Part shown: positions 23,301 to 34,500 of the stretch, piece after piece
How positions within the stretch are numbered: position 1 is the first letter of the stretch
Layout of the letters: the number at the start of each line of letters is the position of its first letter
From: Rhynchonema sp. JSB1_4
Taxonomy: Eukaryota > Nematoda > Chromadorea > Monhysterida > Xyalidae
Assembly (NCBI GenBank): GCA_030248065.1
Contig: JASAMV010008195.1
Span: forward strand, 24,298-88,297
Reading direction: 5' to 3'
DNA length: 64,000 nucleotides
The notes under the pieces: model-generated
The model's input: the letters and a program-made list of their open reading frames with translations, nothing else
Told to the model about the DNA's origin: nothing
The model's database searches: none
Program-made: the position numbers and the translations under genes

Positions 23301-24179
23301 TTGTCCACATTGAACCCAACAGCAGGGCCAGTCCATGTCACCATGATTGCTGATCCTGCCGATTCTTGATCACGAACTACACTTGTATCCTTGTATGTAT
23401 GAGTGCAGAGCATAGTTATAAACTTCACCTGGATAGCGAAATCCTGCATAAACTGCAGTCGTTAAAAAATGAACGTCATCCATTTTCGGCCACCCGGAAC
23501 GAGCTTTTGGAGTTCCCATGACTTGCGACCGCGAAATGTGAGCACGAGCACAAATCTGTGTTGACTGCGGTGCACATCCACCAATGTGCACACTGGAAAC
23601 GTAGGTTTTCTCAGGTGATTCAGCGCAAATTGCGATGTGTTATGTGCATAACAGGAACATCACGCTGACACTGGACCAAAGCAATCTCTGGAACCTATGC
23701 TGCAACCCAGAATGCACGTAAAAATATAGAAAACTTTCATCAACAAGATGGATCATGCATCGTTTAACAGTTAACATCCCGAACCTACATCCGTTGAGAA
23801 ATGGTGAAGAAAACGGTGAGGATAAATCCACCACCTCGTCGCTATTAATGCAACTTGGGACTTGCAGTGGACGAATCACACACTCACGACTCAACGCAAA
23901 CCTCAAGTTTCCACTTTATTTAACCTCTGGACGAACTATAAAAACAATCTAAACATCGCTCAACGCAAACCACATTAAACCGCACCAACCTCACAGACCC
24001 TAACTCGCACACAAATTTTACCACTTTTTGCGTGACCGAAAAACCGGTGTTTACGGGCTGGACCGATCAAGATTTTCAGGGAACGGTGGATGGTAGATTT
24101 TTGATTGGCGGGTTGCTGCCTGCGGTGGATCACGGCGCAAGGGAACCAGTGGCAAACAGCGCCATCGGAGGTTCCGGTA
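20366..24179. other. Gene-poor intergenic stretch
   Basis: No gene is supported over 3.8 kb. Short open frames occur on both strands without family resemblance or consistent splice pairing. One weak candidate on the minus strand at about 23,330-23,250 (hydrophobic GLALLLGSMW before a good donor GTAAGTGG) could be part of a small secreted protein, but no start or downstream exon was found. Confidence 0.4.
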
Positions 24180-24444
24180 TTGGTCGCACAATGACTATAT
24201 AAGAATTGGTCAAATTTTTTTCCTGAATCGTGAAGAAGGAAAGTGACGGGGCAGTGACGTTGCGTTGCGTGATCGCACACAAAGTATGTAGTAAAGAGAA
24301 TGTTTCAGACCCGCGGCAACGTGGTTGATCCGCTAGATTATTTTTAGCTGAAAATGTTTTGTCAAAAATACAAGTAGCATTGTGGTTAAGGTTGAACCTG
24401 AAGATCAGGGTAGATGAATTCTGATTTAGTCATTGTGCGACCAA
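24180..24444. mobile_element. Mariner-type MITE F, copy 1
   Basis: Ends TTGGTCGCACAATGACT and AGTCATTGTGCGACCAA are flanked by TA. The inside includes TTTTTTTCCTGAATCGT, GACGTTGCGTTGCGTGATC and GCGGCAACGTGGTTGAT, repeated closely at 43,904-44,179 and partly, inverted, at about 57,185-57,310. Confidence 0.75.
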
Positions 24445-24565
24445 TACCTATGCTGGCAGTGTTGAAGAAACTGTGGGACAACAAACGTGCATAAATGTAT
24501 CCGGGGGGGCTGTATTTTGGTAGGTTTTTTACGGTAATAGAGTACCCCCTTGTATTTAGGTATTT

Positions 24566-24800
24566 ACGGTATGTTTTTCTGTGTGATTCGGTTTCTGTAA
24601 ACCGGGTCCGTTTCGGTCCCACAAAAAGTGGGCTTATACTTTGCGCGATGCGCCTTTTTTGGAGATTTTTGGTCTAAGACAATGATTTTGGCTTGAAATT
24701 TGAGCAATTCGGGCCGCGGGCATGGCCCGAACCTCCAAATCTCCGGTCCGGCCCGGCCCGAGCCAAAAGTGCAAAATCCCAGCCTGATCCTAAAATCTCT
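24566..24800. mobile_element. Repeat E, uninterrupted copy
   Basis: Matches the two halves at 530-596 and 1,918-2,095 in order. It contains AACCGGGTCC, GCGCGATGCGCC and GGTCCGGCCCGGCCCGA. A MITE A 3' end (TTGTATTTAGGTATTTACGG) abuts it at about 24,540-24,563. Confidence 0.55.
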
Positions 24801-25042
24801 GCTCACAATCACAAACCCGAACTCGGACACAGCATTACCAGTTGGGGAAAGAAATCAGGTGAGCAGACAAGCGCGGAATGCGGAATGCAGAAAGTTACCA
24901 TTCCGCATTAATCTGCTCACCAATTTCCGCATTCCGCGTTAATCTGACTGATGGCAGCGAAAGCGCCTGACCTGCATTACCGTAAATCCATGGCCTGGAA
25001 TCTCGAGCAGGGCTGGGCCGGGGCGGGCCGGATCGGCCCGAT

Positions 25043-25881
25043 CAGTGTACCCGGCGCGGCGGCGGCGGTTAGTGTACCTACCGTAAAAAAACCTAAATAC
25101 AGCCCCCCCCCCCGGCCCCCGGAATAGAGCCCCCCCCGTAAGACAGCCCCCCCCCCCAAAAAGGGGTCAGTGAATTAATAGAGCCCCCCCCGGAATACCC
25201 CCCCCCCCCCCCAAAGTAACATCCCCTATACAGTAGTGTATTAAGGCTTGATAGTGGTGCACAGGTACATTTATGCACGTTTGTTGTTCGTTCAGAGCAC
25301 ATAATACGCCTCTTATTGACGAATAGACACGAATAAATGCAATTACAAGCGAAAAAACATCCTTTCCAAACCCCTTTTTTGGGGTTTTTAGGGGTATTTC
25401 TGGGAACAATTTTTTCCGGTTTGGGTCAGTGAATTAATAGAAGCCCCCCCGGAATAGAGCCCCCCCCCGTAATAGAGCCCCCCAAAATGGGGTCAGTGAG
25501 TTAATAGAGCCCCCCCTTCTATTTAGGTTTTTACGGTACCCCTTTTTTCCGTGCGGCGGTTGGTTAGTGTAGGGGGGAGGGGGAAGACCCAAATTCAGGA
25601 AAAGTCACTTTTTGAGGTAGAAAATTTGACCGACTTTTTGGCCCTTTTTGGAAAAAATTCTCCATAATAAGGGTATTTTGGCGACTTTTGACAACATCGA
25701 CCTAAAAATTAACCGTTTTAGGCCTTAAAATGCCCATTTTAGGCCTAAAAATGCCTATTTTAGGCAAAAAATGAGGCGGTATGTGTACGTGGCGCGGCGG
25801 TTAGTGTACTAGTGACCTTGGTCGCGGCGGTTAGTGTACCTTAGGGGGGGGGACCCCCCTCCGCCCCCAGGAACTACACTG
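25043..25881. mobile_element. hAT-like MITE B, copy 2, split by a nested MITE
   Basis: Ends CAGTGTAC and GGAACTACACTG are flanked by a perfect 8-bp duplication GGCCCGAT (25,035-25,042 and 25,882-25,889). The outer parts match the copy at 2,256-2,624. The length of 839 bp is explained by MITE A inserted at 25,081-25,536. Confidence 0.85.
25081..25536. mobile_element. Mariner-type MITE A, copy 2, nested in MITE B
   Basis: Begins CCGTAAAAAAACCTAAATACAG and ends CTATTTAGGTTTTTACGG with TA on both sides. Removing it restores CCTACCCC as found in MITE B copy 1. The inner block at 25,230-25,410 matches 1,665-1,830. Confidence 0.8.
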
Positions 25882-26020
25882 GGCCCGATCCTACCTGGTC
25901 TCTGTTTTGTGGGGTTGTTGTGCTTTGTTTTATTGTTCTTGTTCCTTGGTCACTATAAATTTGTTGTTTCAATAAAAAGCACTCTTGGCTCTTTCAGAAG
26001 TGTTGCTTTCCAGTTATATT

Positions 26021-28407
26021 ATGGGAACGTGCGGCCACCGACTGAGCGAGTCCGAGCAAGTGTACATCATCCACGGAATTCAAGATGGAATGCGAAATGA
26101 TGGCAGAAGGTTATTTTGTTTGTTTGTCTTCAAAAAGTCAGGGGCGTAGCTTCCCTAGAATTAATTCTTTCCTTCCATTTCAAAAGATGTGATGAATATC
26201 GTCCATGTGTGCTGAAGACGGACGTATTAGATGGCTGCTGCGGCTCGTGTCGATTGCGCGCTGGCAAAACCGATATTTTGGTTGGCATTAAAGTATGTCA
26301 GAATTTTTTTGTCTATCTTGCGTATTTTTCGCAAAATATATTTTTGAAAAAAAACCGTTTTTTCCAAAAAAAAACGTTTTCTTTTCAAGTATTTTTCCAG
26401 TACTTTTGGATACCCATGGTCCAAACACGCCTATTTTTGAGAAAATTTCGTCGGGAAATGGCCTGAAACAGGCTAAAAATGCACTTGGAGTTTAGAAAGT
26501 GCTCATTTTGAACTGTTTAGTACCGATTTGCATTGGTTTTGACAACATCCTCTCATCTCGGAAACTTTTGGAAAAAACCGTTTGAAAAAAACTGGAAAAA
26601 TTTCCGGAAAAATAAAAACGTATTTTTCCTGGCCGCGGAAAAACGGGCAAAACGTTTTTTTCGTTTTTTTTTCGAAAAAAACGGTTTTTTTTCGGCCCGC
26701 TGGTATATACTTTGGATGATCGTATTGGGCTTTGTATTTTGCCTTCTTTCCATCCTCTTTCAGGCCGAGATCACGATGCCCATTGATCCCAATTCTGGAC
26801 TCGTACAGTTTTCTGTCGACTGTTCCGCTAACGCAGCTCCCCAATTTGAAGGTTTGCTTGGCCTTCATGTGAAGTTTACTTCAATGAGATAATCTTCATT
26901 TCTCTATTCCGTATCGCGTTCTTAGACGCCAACCACCTTATTTTGAACTTGTTTACCACCATCGCTTTCAGGCCGAGGCGGTGAAGATATATCAGACAAA
27001 ATAGTCTCGCTGTTGTCTGACGCGTATGGTGGTTCAGTCGATTTATCCCAATTATGCATCAAGTCCGGGGAGTTCTGTTGGCGTTTGTGCGTAGACGTGC
27101 TGATTCTGCAGATTGAGGGCAGGTCGGTTTCTGTTTTTTTCTCATGAGCCTCTTGTATCTCACCAAGCAGCTGTTGTTTTGTTTATTCAGTCTGATCGAC
27201 ATGATTTCATTGGCGGTCAAGGCAGCGTTACTACAAGTCCAGCTGCCAATTGCGAGCGTGAAAGGGGATGAGGAGAGCGAAAAATATGAGGTTAACGTCA
27301 ATCATTGTTTTTTCAAATCACATTTGACATAAGCTTGCAATTTCCAGATTGACTTATGTGATAATGAGCCGTTACGTGAACTTCGCCCTCTGTTCGCTCC
27401 TATGTGTCCCTGCCTTGCCACAGTGCATAAAATTGGTTGGTCAAATGTTGTGGATCTGACCCCGGCCGAAGAACAATGCTCCAAGGTTTGGTGAAATGAC
27501 GTCATGTTTGCGTTTTGTAGCTGTGGTATCTCCGAACATTAGTAGTTCTTGCTTTTTTACAATCAAAGCTGGTTGCTCTACTGATCTCAGGTTGGAATTT
27601 TGCAGATTAGATACGGCGGGAAGCGTATAGCTGTAGCTCTTCGATTGTTTTGTATCAAAAGTACTAACGTGCTTGCAAGGGACTGAGTTAGCACAGCTGG
27701 GTTGCAGCGGTTAGTTGATAAACACAGTTATACGGGATAAGTGTGCTCTTTTGCATTTTTGCGTGGCGCGCCAAAAGTGCTTTTCACAGAGTCTCGCCGC
27801 AGACATGCACATACGCAGCGACAAATACTCGATGGTTGATGAGCGCTGAAGTTTTAGTTTGTTGGTCATGTCATATGCCAAGCTGTCAAGCAGCAGTCTA
27901 CCCTAATCCGACGTAATGCGTGTTTCATTTGACACAGGCCAGGCTAGCGCGTCTCCGTTTCCGTGTGCTAAGTGTCATCCTCTTGATACATGCCGGTAAT
28001 GGCGCTGGTTAGCTTCAGTTGTAAGGAAAGCAGTAAATGCGCTAGCTACGTTGCTTGAATGTGTATGATTTGCTCACGTGTGCTTGTCAATGACTCTAGG
28101 TCTATTCAGTAGGCGGCTAGGTCAATAATTGGGACATTTGTCATCTTCTTATGGCACAGTGATTGAGGGTCATAATAAGACACTGACTGACACAAGCCCG
28201 TTGTCTATTTCACACTAAACTGTGAAACATCAGCCATGTAATTGGCAGGCGTGCGTAACGGTAGCCTGTAAACCGAATGGCGAAATGTCAATGATGCGAC
28301 AGCACGGTCGTGGTGGGTCGTTGGATGCTGAATCCGTGTCGGATATGTTGTCGATGGCCAGACAATGCGCGTTGACGTTGCACAAACGAGTGGATGCACT
28401 CGAATGA
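26021..28407 (+). CDS. EXOSC7: Exosome subunit RRP42 / EXOSC7 (RNase PH fold)
   Basis: Seven exons join in phase: 26021-26109, 26187-26292, 26764-26851, 26972-27122, 27191-27290, 27348-27485, 28249-28407, giving 276 residues (the human protein has about 290). The start MGTCGHRLSESEQVYIIHGI matches the family's N-terminal helix. Next come DGRRCDEYRP, the strand ending GKTDILVGIKAE, VDCSANAAPQFEGRGG, the FCWRLCVDVLILQIEG strand, SLIDMISLAVKAALLQ, and a C-terminal GGSLDAESVSDMLSMA. This is one of the six RNase PH-like subunits forming the exosome ring in nucleus and cytoplasm, where RNA is threaded to the catalytic subunits; the family itself is catalytically inactive. An acceptor-like CTTTCCAG lies 7 bases before the start codon, so the 5' end may be trans-spliced or have a UTR intron. 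Confidence 0.93.
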
Positions 28408-28704
28408 AACATCACGTGATGCTTTGTTGATGTTTGTGTGTTATTCTTGATGTTATCACATTATGGATTACGGGTCCTGTTAGCCAGTCTTTTTTGTCTT
28501 GATTGAAATTATAAAAGTGGAACACTGTGATGTGAGTTATTACAGTTGTTTGCAATATCTTTTTGATCGATTTTGGTTTATAATCCAGACATGGCCACAT
28601 TGTGTGCATGGATTTACATTCGTTGGTCACTACTACTTATGTTCGTGATGAACTGTGCCAATGGGTTTCAGTGTTTTTCGTCGACAAAGGCGAAGTCAAT
28701 CGCA

Positions 28705-30639
28705 ATGGGTGGGGATCCTAACGCGAATGCATCGAGGCAGTTTTCGTTAGTTATTTTACGTTGGGTCTGGAGAGTAGTGTTCCTAAAAACAAAACTTACT
28801 GAAATCCAATTGATACAGGCTGGTTCCTAAGATCATCAATGGCGGTATCGCTGGCATAGTGGGTGTGACGTGTGTGTTCCCAATGGATTTGGTCAAAACA
28901 CGGTTACAGAATCAGCAGGTCAGCGCTACTGGAAAACCGATGTACACTGGAATGTGGGTGATTTTGTGTGTTCTTTTGTTTATGTTTTGATGGTCGTCGG
29001 TCGATTCAAGGTGACCCTGTACTTCTCCTTCAGAGCCGACTGCTTTCGAAAATCCTGGGCCAATGGTGGTTTGAGAGGAATGTATCAAGGTAAAAGCACT
29101 ACTGTGCAGCTCTTCCTCCTGATTTGTTGTGTTCAAATTGAAATGCACTAGAATTTTAGGTTCTGCTGTCAATGTTCTGCTGATCACGCCAGAGAAAGCC
29201 ATCAAACTGGTCGCCAACGATTTTTTTAGGCATCATTTACGGAAGAAGAACGGGTTAGATAGATTGTTTTGTTTTGGGTAAAAAAAATACGGAAAGTTTC
29301 TTTTTTCTCTAGCGAGCTGCCTATGTATCGTCAGATGATCGCTGGCGGCGGTGCTGGATTCTGTCAGATTATCGTCACCACGCCCATGGAATTGTTGAAA
29401 ATTCAGCTGCAGGATGCCGGCAGAGTCCGTGAGTTGGCTTTCGTTCTGTTTCTATATTGTTGTTGAGAATCGACCGGCCAGCAAGCGTGGGGCGCAAGGG
29501 CCACTTGCGGCCAAATAATGTTCCAGTTCGATTTTTTGCTATTTATGTTTACGTTTAATCACCCATTGCATCAAATCACCCAAAAATGTTTGGAGAGCTT
29601 GAGAAAAGTGACGTCCGTTTAGTTAGCTTCAGTGGGATGTGATCTGCTCGGTAAAACGCAAACGTAATCAAAATCAAACCCGAATTATTTGTTAAACAAC
29701 ACTTTTCAGCGGTCAAAGACGCAGCAGCGTCCACAATTGCAACAGCTGGTGCAAATGGTGCCAAAGTAGCAGCAGCAGCTGCGCCAGCACGACTCACAGC
29801 TACCCAAGTGACCATGAATCTGATACGAACCAAGGGAATATTCGGATTGTACAAAGGCACGGGCGCCACTATGGCCAGGGATGTCACCTTCTCAGTCATA
29901 TACTTCCCACTGTTCGCCACACTCGACTCGTTGGTTGGTACCTACTTGATCTTGGGGTTTCCGTGTGTCTTGTCCAGGCAGACTGGCTAGGGCAATGAAT
30001 TGTTTTAAAAGTATGGTGTATCTACTCGTCCCATTCCCATGATCAACATTTGTAATCATTTTAGTTTTCCGAAATTTTCATGATAATTTAACTTTTTGAA
30101 ATGAAAACTCGCATAACTTATTCTATAGCGCATTTTCAACAATTAATGAAATTGCAGGGTCCACGAAAAAAGGACGGCAGCGGCGATGCTATCTTCGCAG
30201 CCACCCTGATGGCCGGCATTGCTGCTGGCGCCACTGGATCGTTTTGTGTCACACCGCTCGATGGTTGGTAGATTATTAATTTGCATAAGTTGATTTATTT
30301 TGTCTTAATGTTCAATGTATTTTAGTTGTCAAAACTCGACTGCAATTGTTGCAACGAGGCACTGGTGAGGAAGCGTACAAAGGCATCGTCGACGCTTTCG
30401 TGTTGGTTTTCTCCATTTCTTGTTGTCTGCAATTTCCAGATTCGCCTGCCACCTGGCCACATGGGTAACAGAACAGAGTTTTCAGTCGAATTCCACAACG
30501 CGAAGGCATCAAGGCATTGTTCAAAGGTGCCCTGTGTCGCATGCTTGTCGTGGCACCGCTGTTTGGCATCGCTCAAGTCGTGTACTTTGTTGGCGTCGCT
30601 GAGTTCTTGATGGGAATCGATAAGTCACATCAGGTATGA
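28705..30639 (+). CDS. SLC25A22: Mitochondrial glutamate carrier, SLC25A22/A18 type
   Basis: Exons 28705-28745, 28819-28953, 29034-29089, 29160-29253, 29313-29428, 29710-29933, 30158-30263, 30326-30399, 30472-30639 give a carrier of about 335 residues with three repeats. Signatures are [32 protein letters not shown] and [18 protein letters not shown], the P-x-[DE]-x-x-[KR] motifs of the mitochondrial carrier family. [18 protein letters not shown] and [11 protein letters not shown] place it with the glutamate/H+ symporters of the inner membrane. The start [14 protein letters not shown] precedes [15 protein letters not shown]. An Ala-rich insert ([20 protein letters not shown]) lies between repeats 2 and 3. 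The last acceptor (GGGTAACAG) was chosen to keep [19 protein letters not shown] in frame; a nearby TTTCCAG leads to the wrong frame. Confidence 0.92.
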
Positions 30640-31557
30640 TTCGGTATTTTTTCTGTATTTGCACGCTGAAACTGCGCTCAAAGCTAAGGAATTCTGTTTT
30701 TTTAGGTGCGACACTGAATTGCAAATTTGCAACCCATAACCGTGCGACAATGCTAATCCAACGAAGTGCCCGATAGAAGAGAGGTATGTATGTATCACGA
30801 TTGTTGTGCCCTAACTTGTACCTCATTTCGGTGAAAAATAGTATATTGTCAGAAGTTTTAGCCCTTTAACTGCTTTTTGCCAATTTCAGTTTCTCGAAAA
30901 AATAGATACGCATTATCGCTAGAATTAGATTTATTAATCTTTTTGATCTGCTTGGCTTTGATCTCGCGCTGGGATGGGATCTTCATTTCGTGAAGCGTTC
31001 ACTCATTTATGCTAGACTAATTTATTGTTGTGATTTTATAGCTTCTATTTTACTCTTCCTATTCACTTTCTCTTTGTGCTTGTGCGGTTACATGTGCCCT
31101 GTATTTATAGCGATTACTGCTTTATATGAGATTGAGTAATGGCTTTTCATGATGGTTTAGCAGCTGTAGTAATGATGTCGGCTTTCAGAACATTTTACGT
31201 CCTCAAAACTGATTTCTCGTCTTTGTGCCACAGAATGTAGAAATAAACGAACTACCGCAGGATCATTCGTGATCGTTTGCTGTACTGTTGAACCATGACC
31301 ATTAACTCTGTGTATCTGACTGAATTGCCACAGTTAAGGTGTTAAGCTCATATATTGCATTATATTACTGACTAGTTCGTGACAAAATGCACTGTATAAA
31401 GCGAAGTGAAACTGTTTGCATTGTGTTTTGACGATTCGTATAAAAACGCGTGTTCAACGCAGAAACATGTTGCGTTTCCTAAATAACGGTGAAGGCTTGG
31501 AAGAGGGGAAGTGTAATTTTTAGCATTTTGTGTTTGATTGAAGGCTGCTAACAAAAA
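30640..31557. other. Intergenic, no gene seen
   Basis: AT-rich spacer between the carrier stop codon and the EDRF1 start. Short frames only. It presumably holds the carrier 3' UTR and the EDRF1 promoter, but no clear element was identified. Confidence 0.4.
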
Positions 31558-34500
31558 ATGGACGCGAATTCTACAACCTCGCATAGTTCAACATCGGCCA
31601 CTGATGGTCAAATATCATATTCTATGGAGAATGTTGCAACTTCGTCAAATATTAATGGAAATGGGGACACGGTGCCATTCGTAAAGGTTTGCTATGATTA
31701 TTATTTTTCAGCTTTTTGCGATGCAGTGTTGTTGTATTATGGTGCCTGGTCGTGACGAAAAGTTACAACGATGGCAACAAATGACTCGGAAACTGCTTTT
31801 TGTTGTGTCAGATTGCCCGGTTAGAATAGATTTTGTCAAAAGATTCCTACCGCGTCTCATTGATTTCCGCATCAGCTGATTTAACCGTAACATTACTTTG
31901 TTTATTGTTGATAAACACTTCAGGTTCGCGAACTTGCGCTGAACACCAATCTGCATGTTGTGCCCGAAAACTGGCTGCAGGGCAACTTCGGTGCCGAACC
32001 CTGGATTCCGGGCGCTCGCAAGACGGATGACGATGAAAAGGCACCTGGCGTAAGAATGAAAAGGTGAATCAATTTTGTTCTATGTTGAAATTTCTGTTTA
32101 TTTTAGTTTTTCACTTCTATTTTCAGTCTCGCTCGTGCCAACGACGCGCTTGACTGTGTGGGTCACGTTGACGTTGTTGCGGATGCAGCGACCGTGAAAC
32201 AAATGTTGACGTTGCCGTTCAGAGAGAGGAGTGGGATGAGCTTGGGTACGCACACTGCACACAGATGTCTTGACATAAATCGATTCTATAAACGTGCACA
32301 ATTCTGATTTTACCACATTTTTACAGCGATCCATCGTATTGGTCGAACCCTATTAATCGATGCGATCGATTTATCAGCGAGAACATCCCGTCGTGGCAGC
32401 CATGACATGAGACAGGCAATGGCTGACAGTTTGATGCAACAAAACACTCTCACTGTCCGTTTCTTCTTTCCTTCGTTTAAGTTCCGTTGAGGTTTTGTTT
32501 CTAATTTCAGTTATTTACTGTAATTTTTGCAGAAATGTGTGGTACCGGTCAAACGTGCGGTTATCGAGGAGAAAATGATGATGTCGAAATTTCTGTATCA
32601 CAGGTTGGTTGGTCATTTTTTGCAATGTTTTCTATGATTTCGGTTGCTTGAATATATAAACCAGCTACAGGAAATGAAATTGGTATGCATCAGCCAGATA
32701 GTGTTTCAACAACCTTCAACCATTGCCATGTTTGCAGTCTCGACCGCAGTCCAGCTGGGGACGCAATGACGGCCGTCATCAAGTACGTACTCGATAACGA
32801 AGAATTCGAACGAGCGCGGGAGGATGCGAGAATACTGCCCGACCCATTGGACAGTGATGTGCAACAACAACAGGTATTGCGGGAGGTGTGTCGGCTGGTC
32901 TTGATTAATGAGTTGATGGTGACCTAGGTTGGCTTTAGTGGCTCGCTGGATGCTCGGCCACGAAGCGAAGTTGACGCAACATTTTTGGCGGTAAATTATT
33001 TTGTTTTACGGACAGATATCTGAAGTCAACTGATTTTTGTTATGTCAGGGTTTCATTATGCGGCTGGGGCATTTGCTCGTCGCATCTCACTTTGCAGAAT
33101 TCGTTTTGACATTTCAACTTTTAAGTTTGAAGGTCGTTTTGTTGTGTTAGTGCCATTTTGTTTATCAGTGAATAGCACTTGAATATTATCTGGTGGATGT
33201 AAAGTTGGTGATAAATCCAACAAAGATGTCATGCATAGATCATTGGGTGTTTATTTGCAGAGTTCTTCACTTGGCGATCTTGGCGATGATGACAGTCCGA
33301 GTGCTGGCGCCACAGCCAAGCGCAATGTGTTCTGGTCATTCGAGGACAGTCGTATGATGATCGAGACCGACCTGCCCATCTTTGGTTGTGGTCAGCATCC
33401 GTGTGTCAGTCTCAAATTGAGGTTAGCGTCGCTTTTGCCAACTTCGTCGCTATTTCCGAAATTCTAATGTTTTTTTACTTTCGGCACTGAGACATGATCG
33501 AAATGGATCCGGTCACTCTTGAATATTCACCATTATGTAAAGTGGTTTGACGATATCTGGAGAACGAGAAAAATTCGAAAATATTGACCACACAGAGAAA
33601 GGGTCAGTATGGAGAGGGAACGCCGAGCACTTGTTTGCAGAGACATGCGCAAACCGATCACAGTGCTGACTGGCCTGGACTACTGGCTCGACCAGTTGAT
33701 GTGCAACGTACCGGAAGTGCTCATGTGCTATCATTTGAATGGGATTGTGCAGAGATACGAACTGATAAAGACGGAGGACCTGCCAAATGTCACCAAGACA
33801 CCGTTTGATCCGGAAATGGTGCGCGATGTTGCGTCCAACATTCTTAGTTTTCTCAAAAGCAACGCGACGAAGGAGGGACACACTTATTGGTTGTTCAAAG
33901 GTGAGTGGGGGAACGGGTAAAAACGAAGCCTTTGATGTACTTCATTGTGGGTAATTTATGTGGTATGTTGGGCATTTTCGGGCCAAATGAGAGAACTTTT
34001 ACGTACTGGCAGTTTATCTAATTGTGGGAGGCAAGCCTGAATAAATATTAAATCTGATAAATTTACGTCATTTCTGAACAAAATCGGAAGTTGTCAGACC
34101 GACTGAAGTACAAGAAAAGATCAAATTGGCAAAACTGATTAACCCCCGCATAGTGTACATGTTTACAATTGTGCCAACATTTACGGCAGCCCACAATGCG
34201 CAACAATTTACACAAGTCAACCCCATTTCAAATTCAGGCGAGAACGACGACGTTGTCAAACTGTACGATCTGAGCAGTGTGTGCAGTGATTTGATCGACC
34301 ACGACATCGATGCGAATCCATACACGTTGCCAGTCGGTATATTGATGTACAGGGTGGCCCACAATTTGATGCAACACGCACGATGTGTGAGACGCGTCGC
34401 AAACACCATATATCGATTGTTGAACAATTGTTTGGAACTGCTGCCCGCAGCGAAATATCCACAGGTTGGGGTTGTGTCAGATAATATGAGCCTTGTTACT

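Noticed and set aside
22076..23906. Candidate small genes on either strand
   Set aside because: No consistent exon chain, no family resemblance and no supported start codon; one good donor alone is not enough.
26227..26868. Lys/Phe-rich frames on both strands
   Set aside because: They lie in an AT-rich intron of EXOSC7 and read through AAAAACGTTTTT runs. The flanking exons splice cleanly over them.
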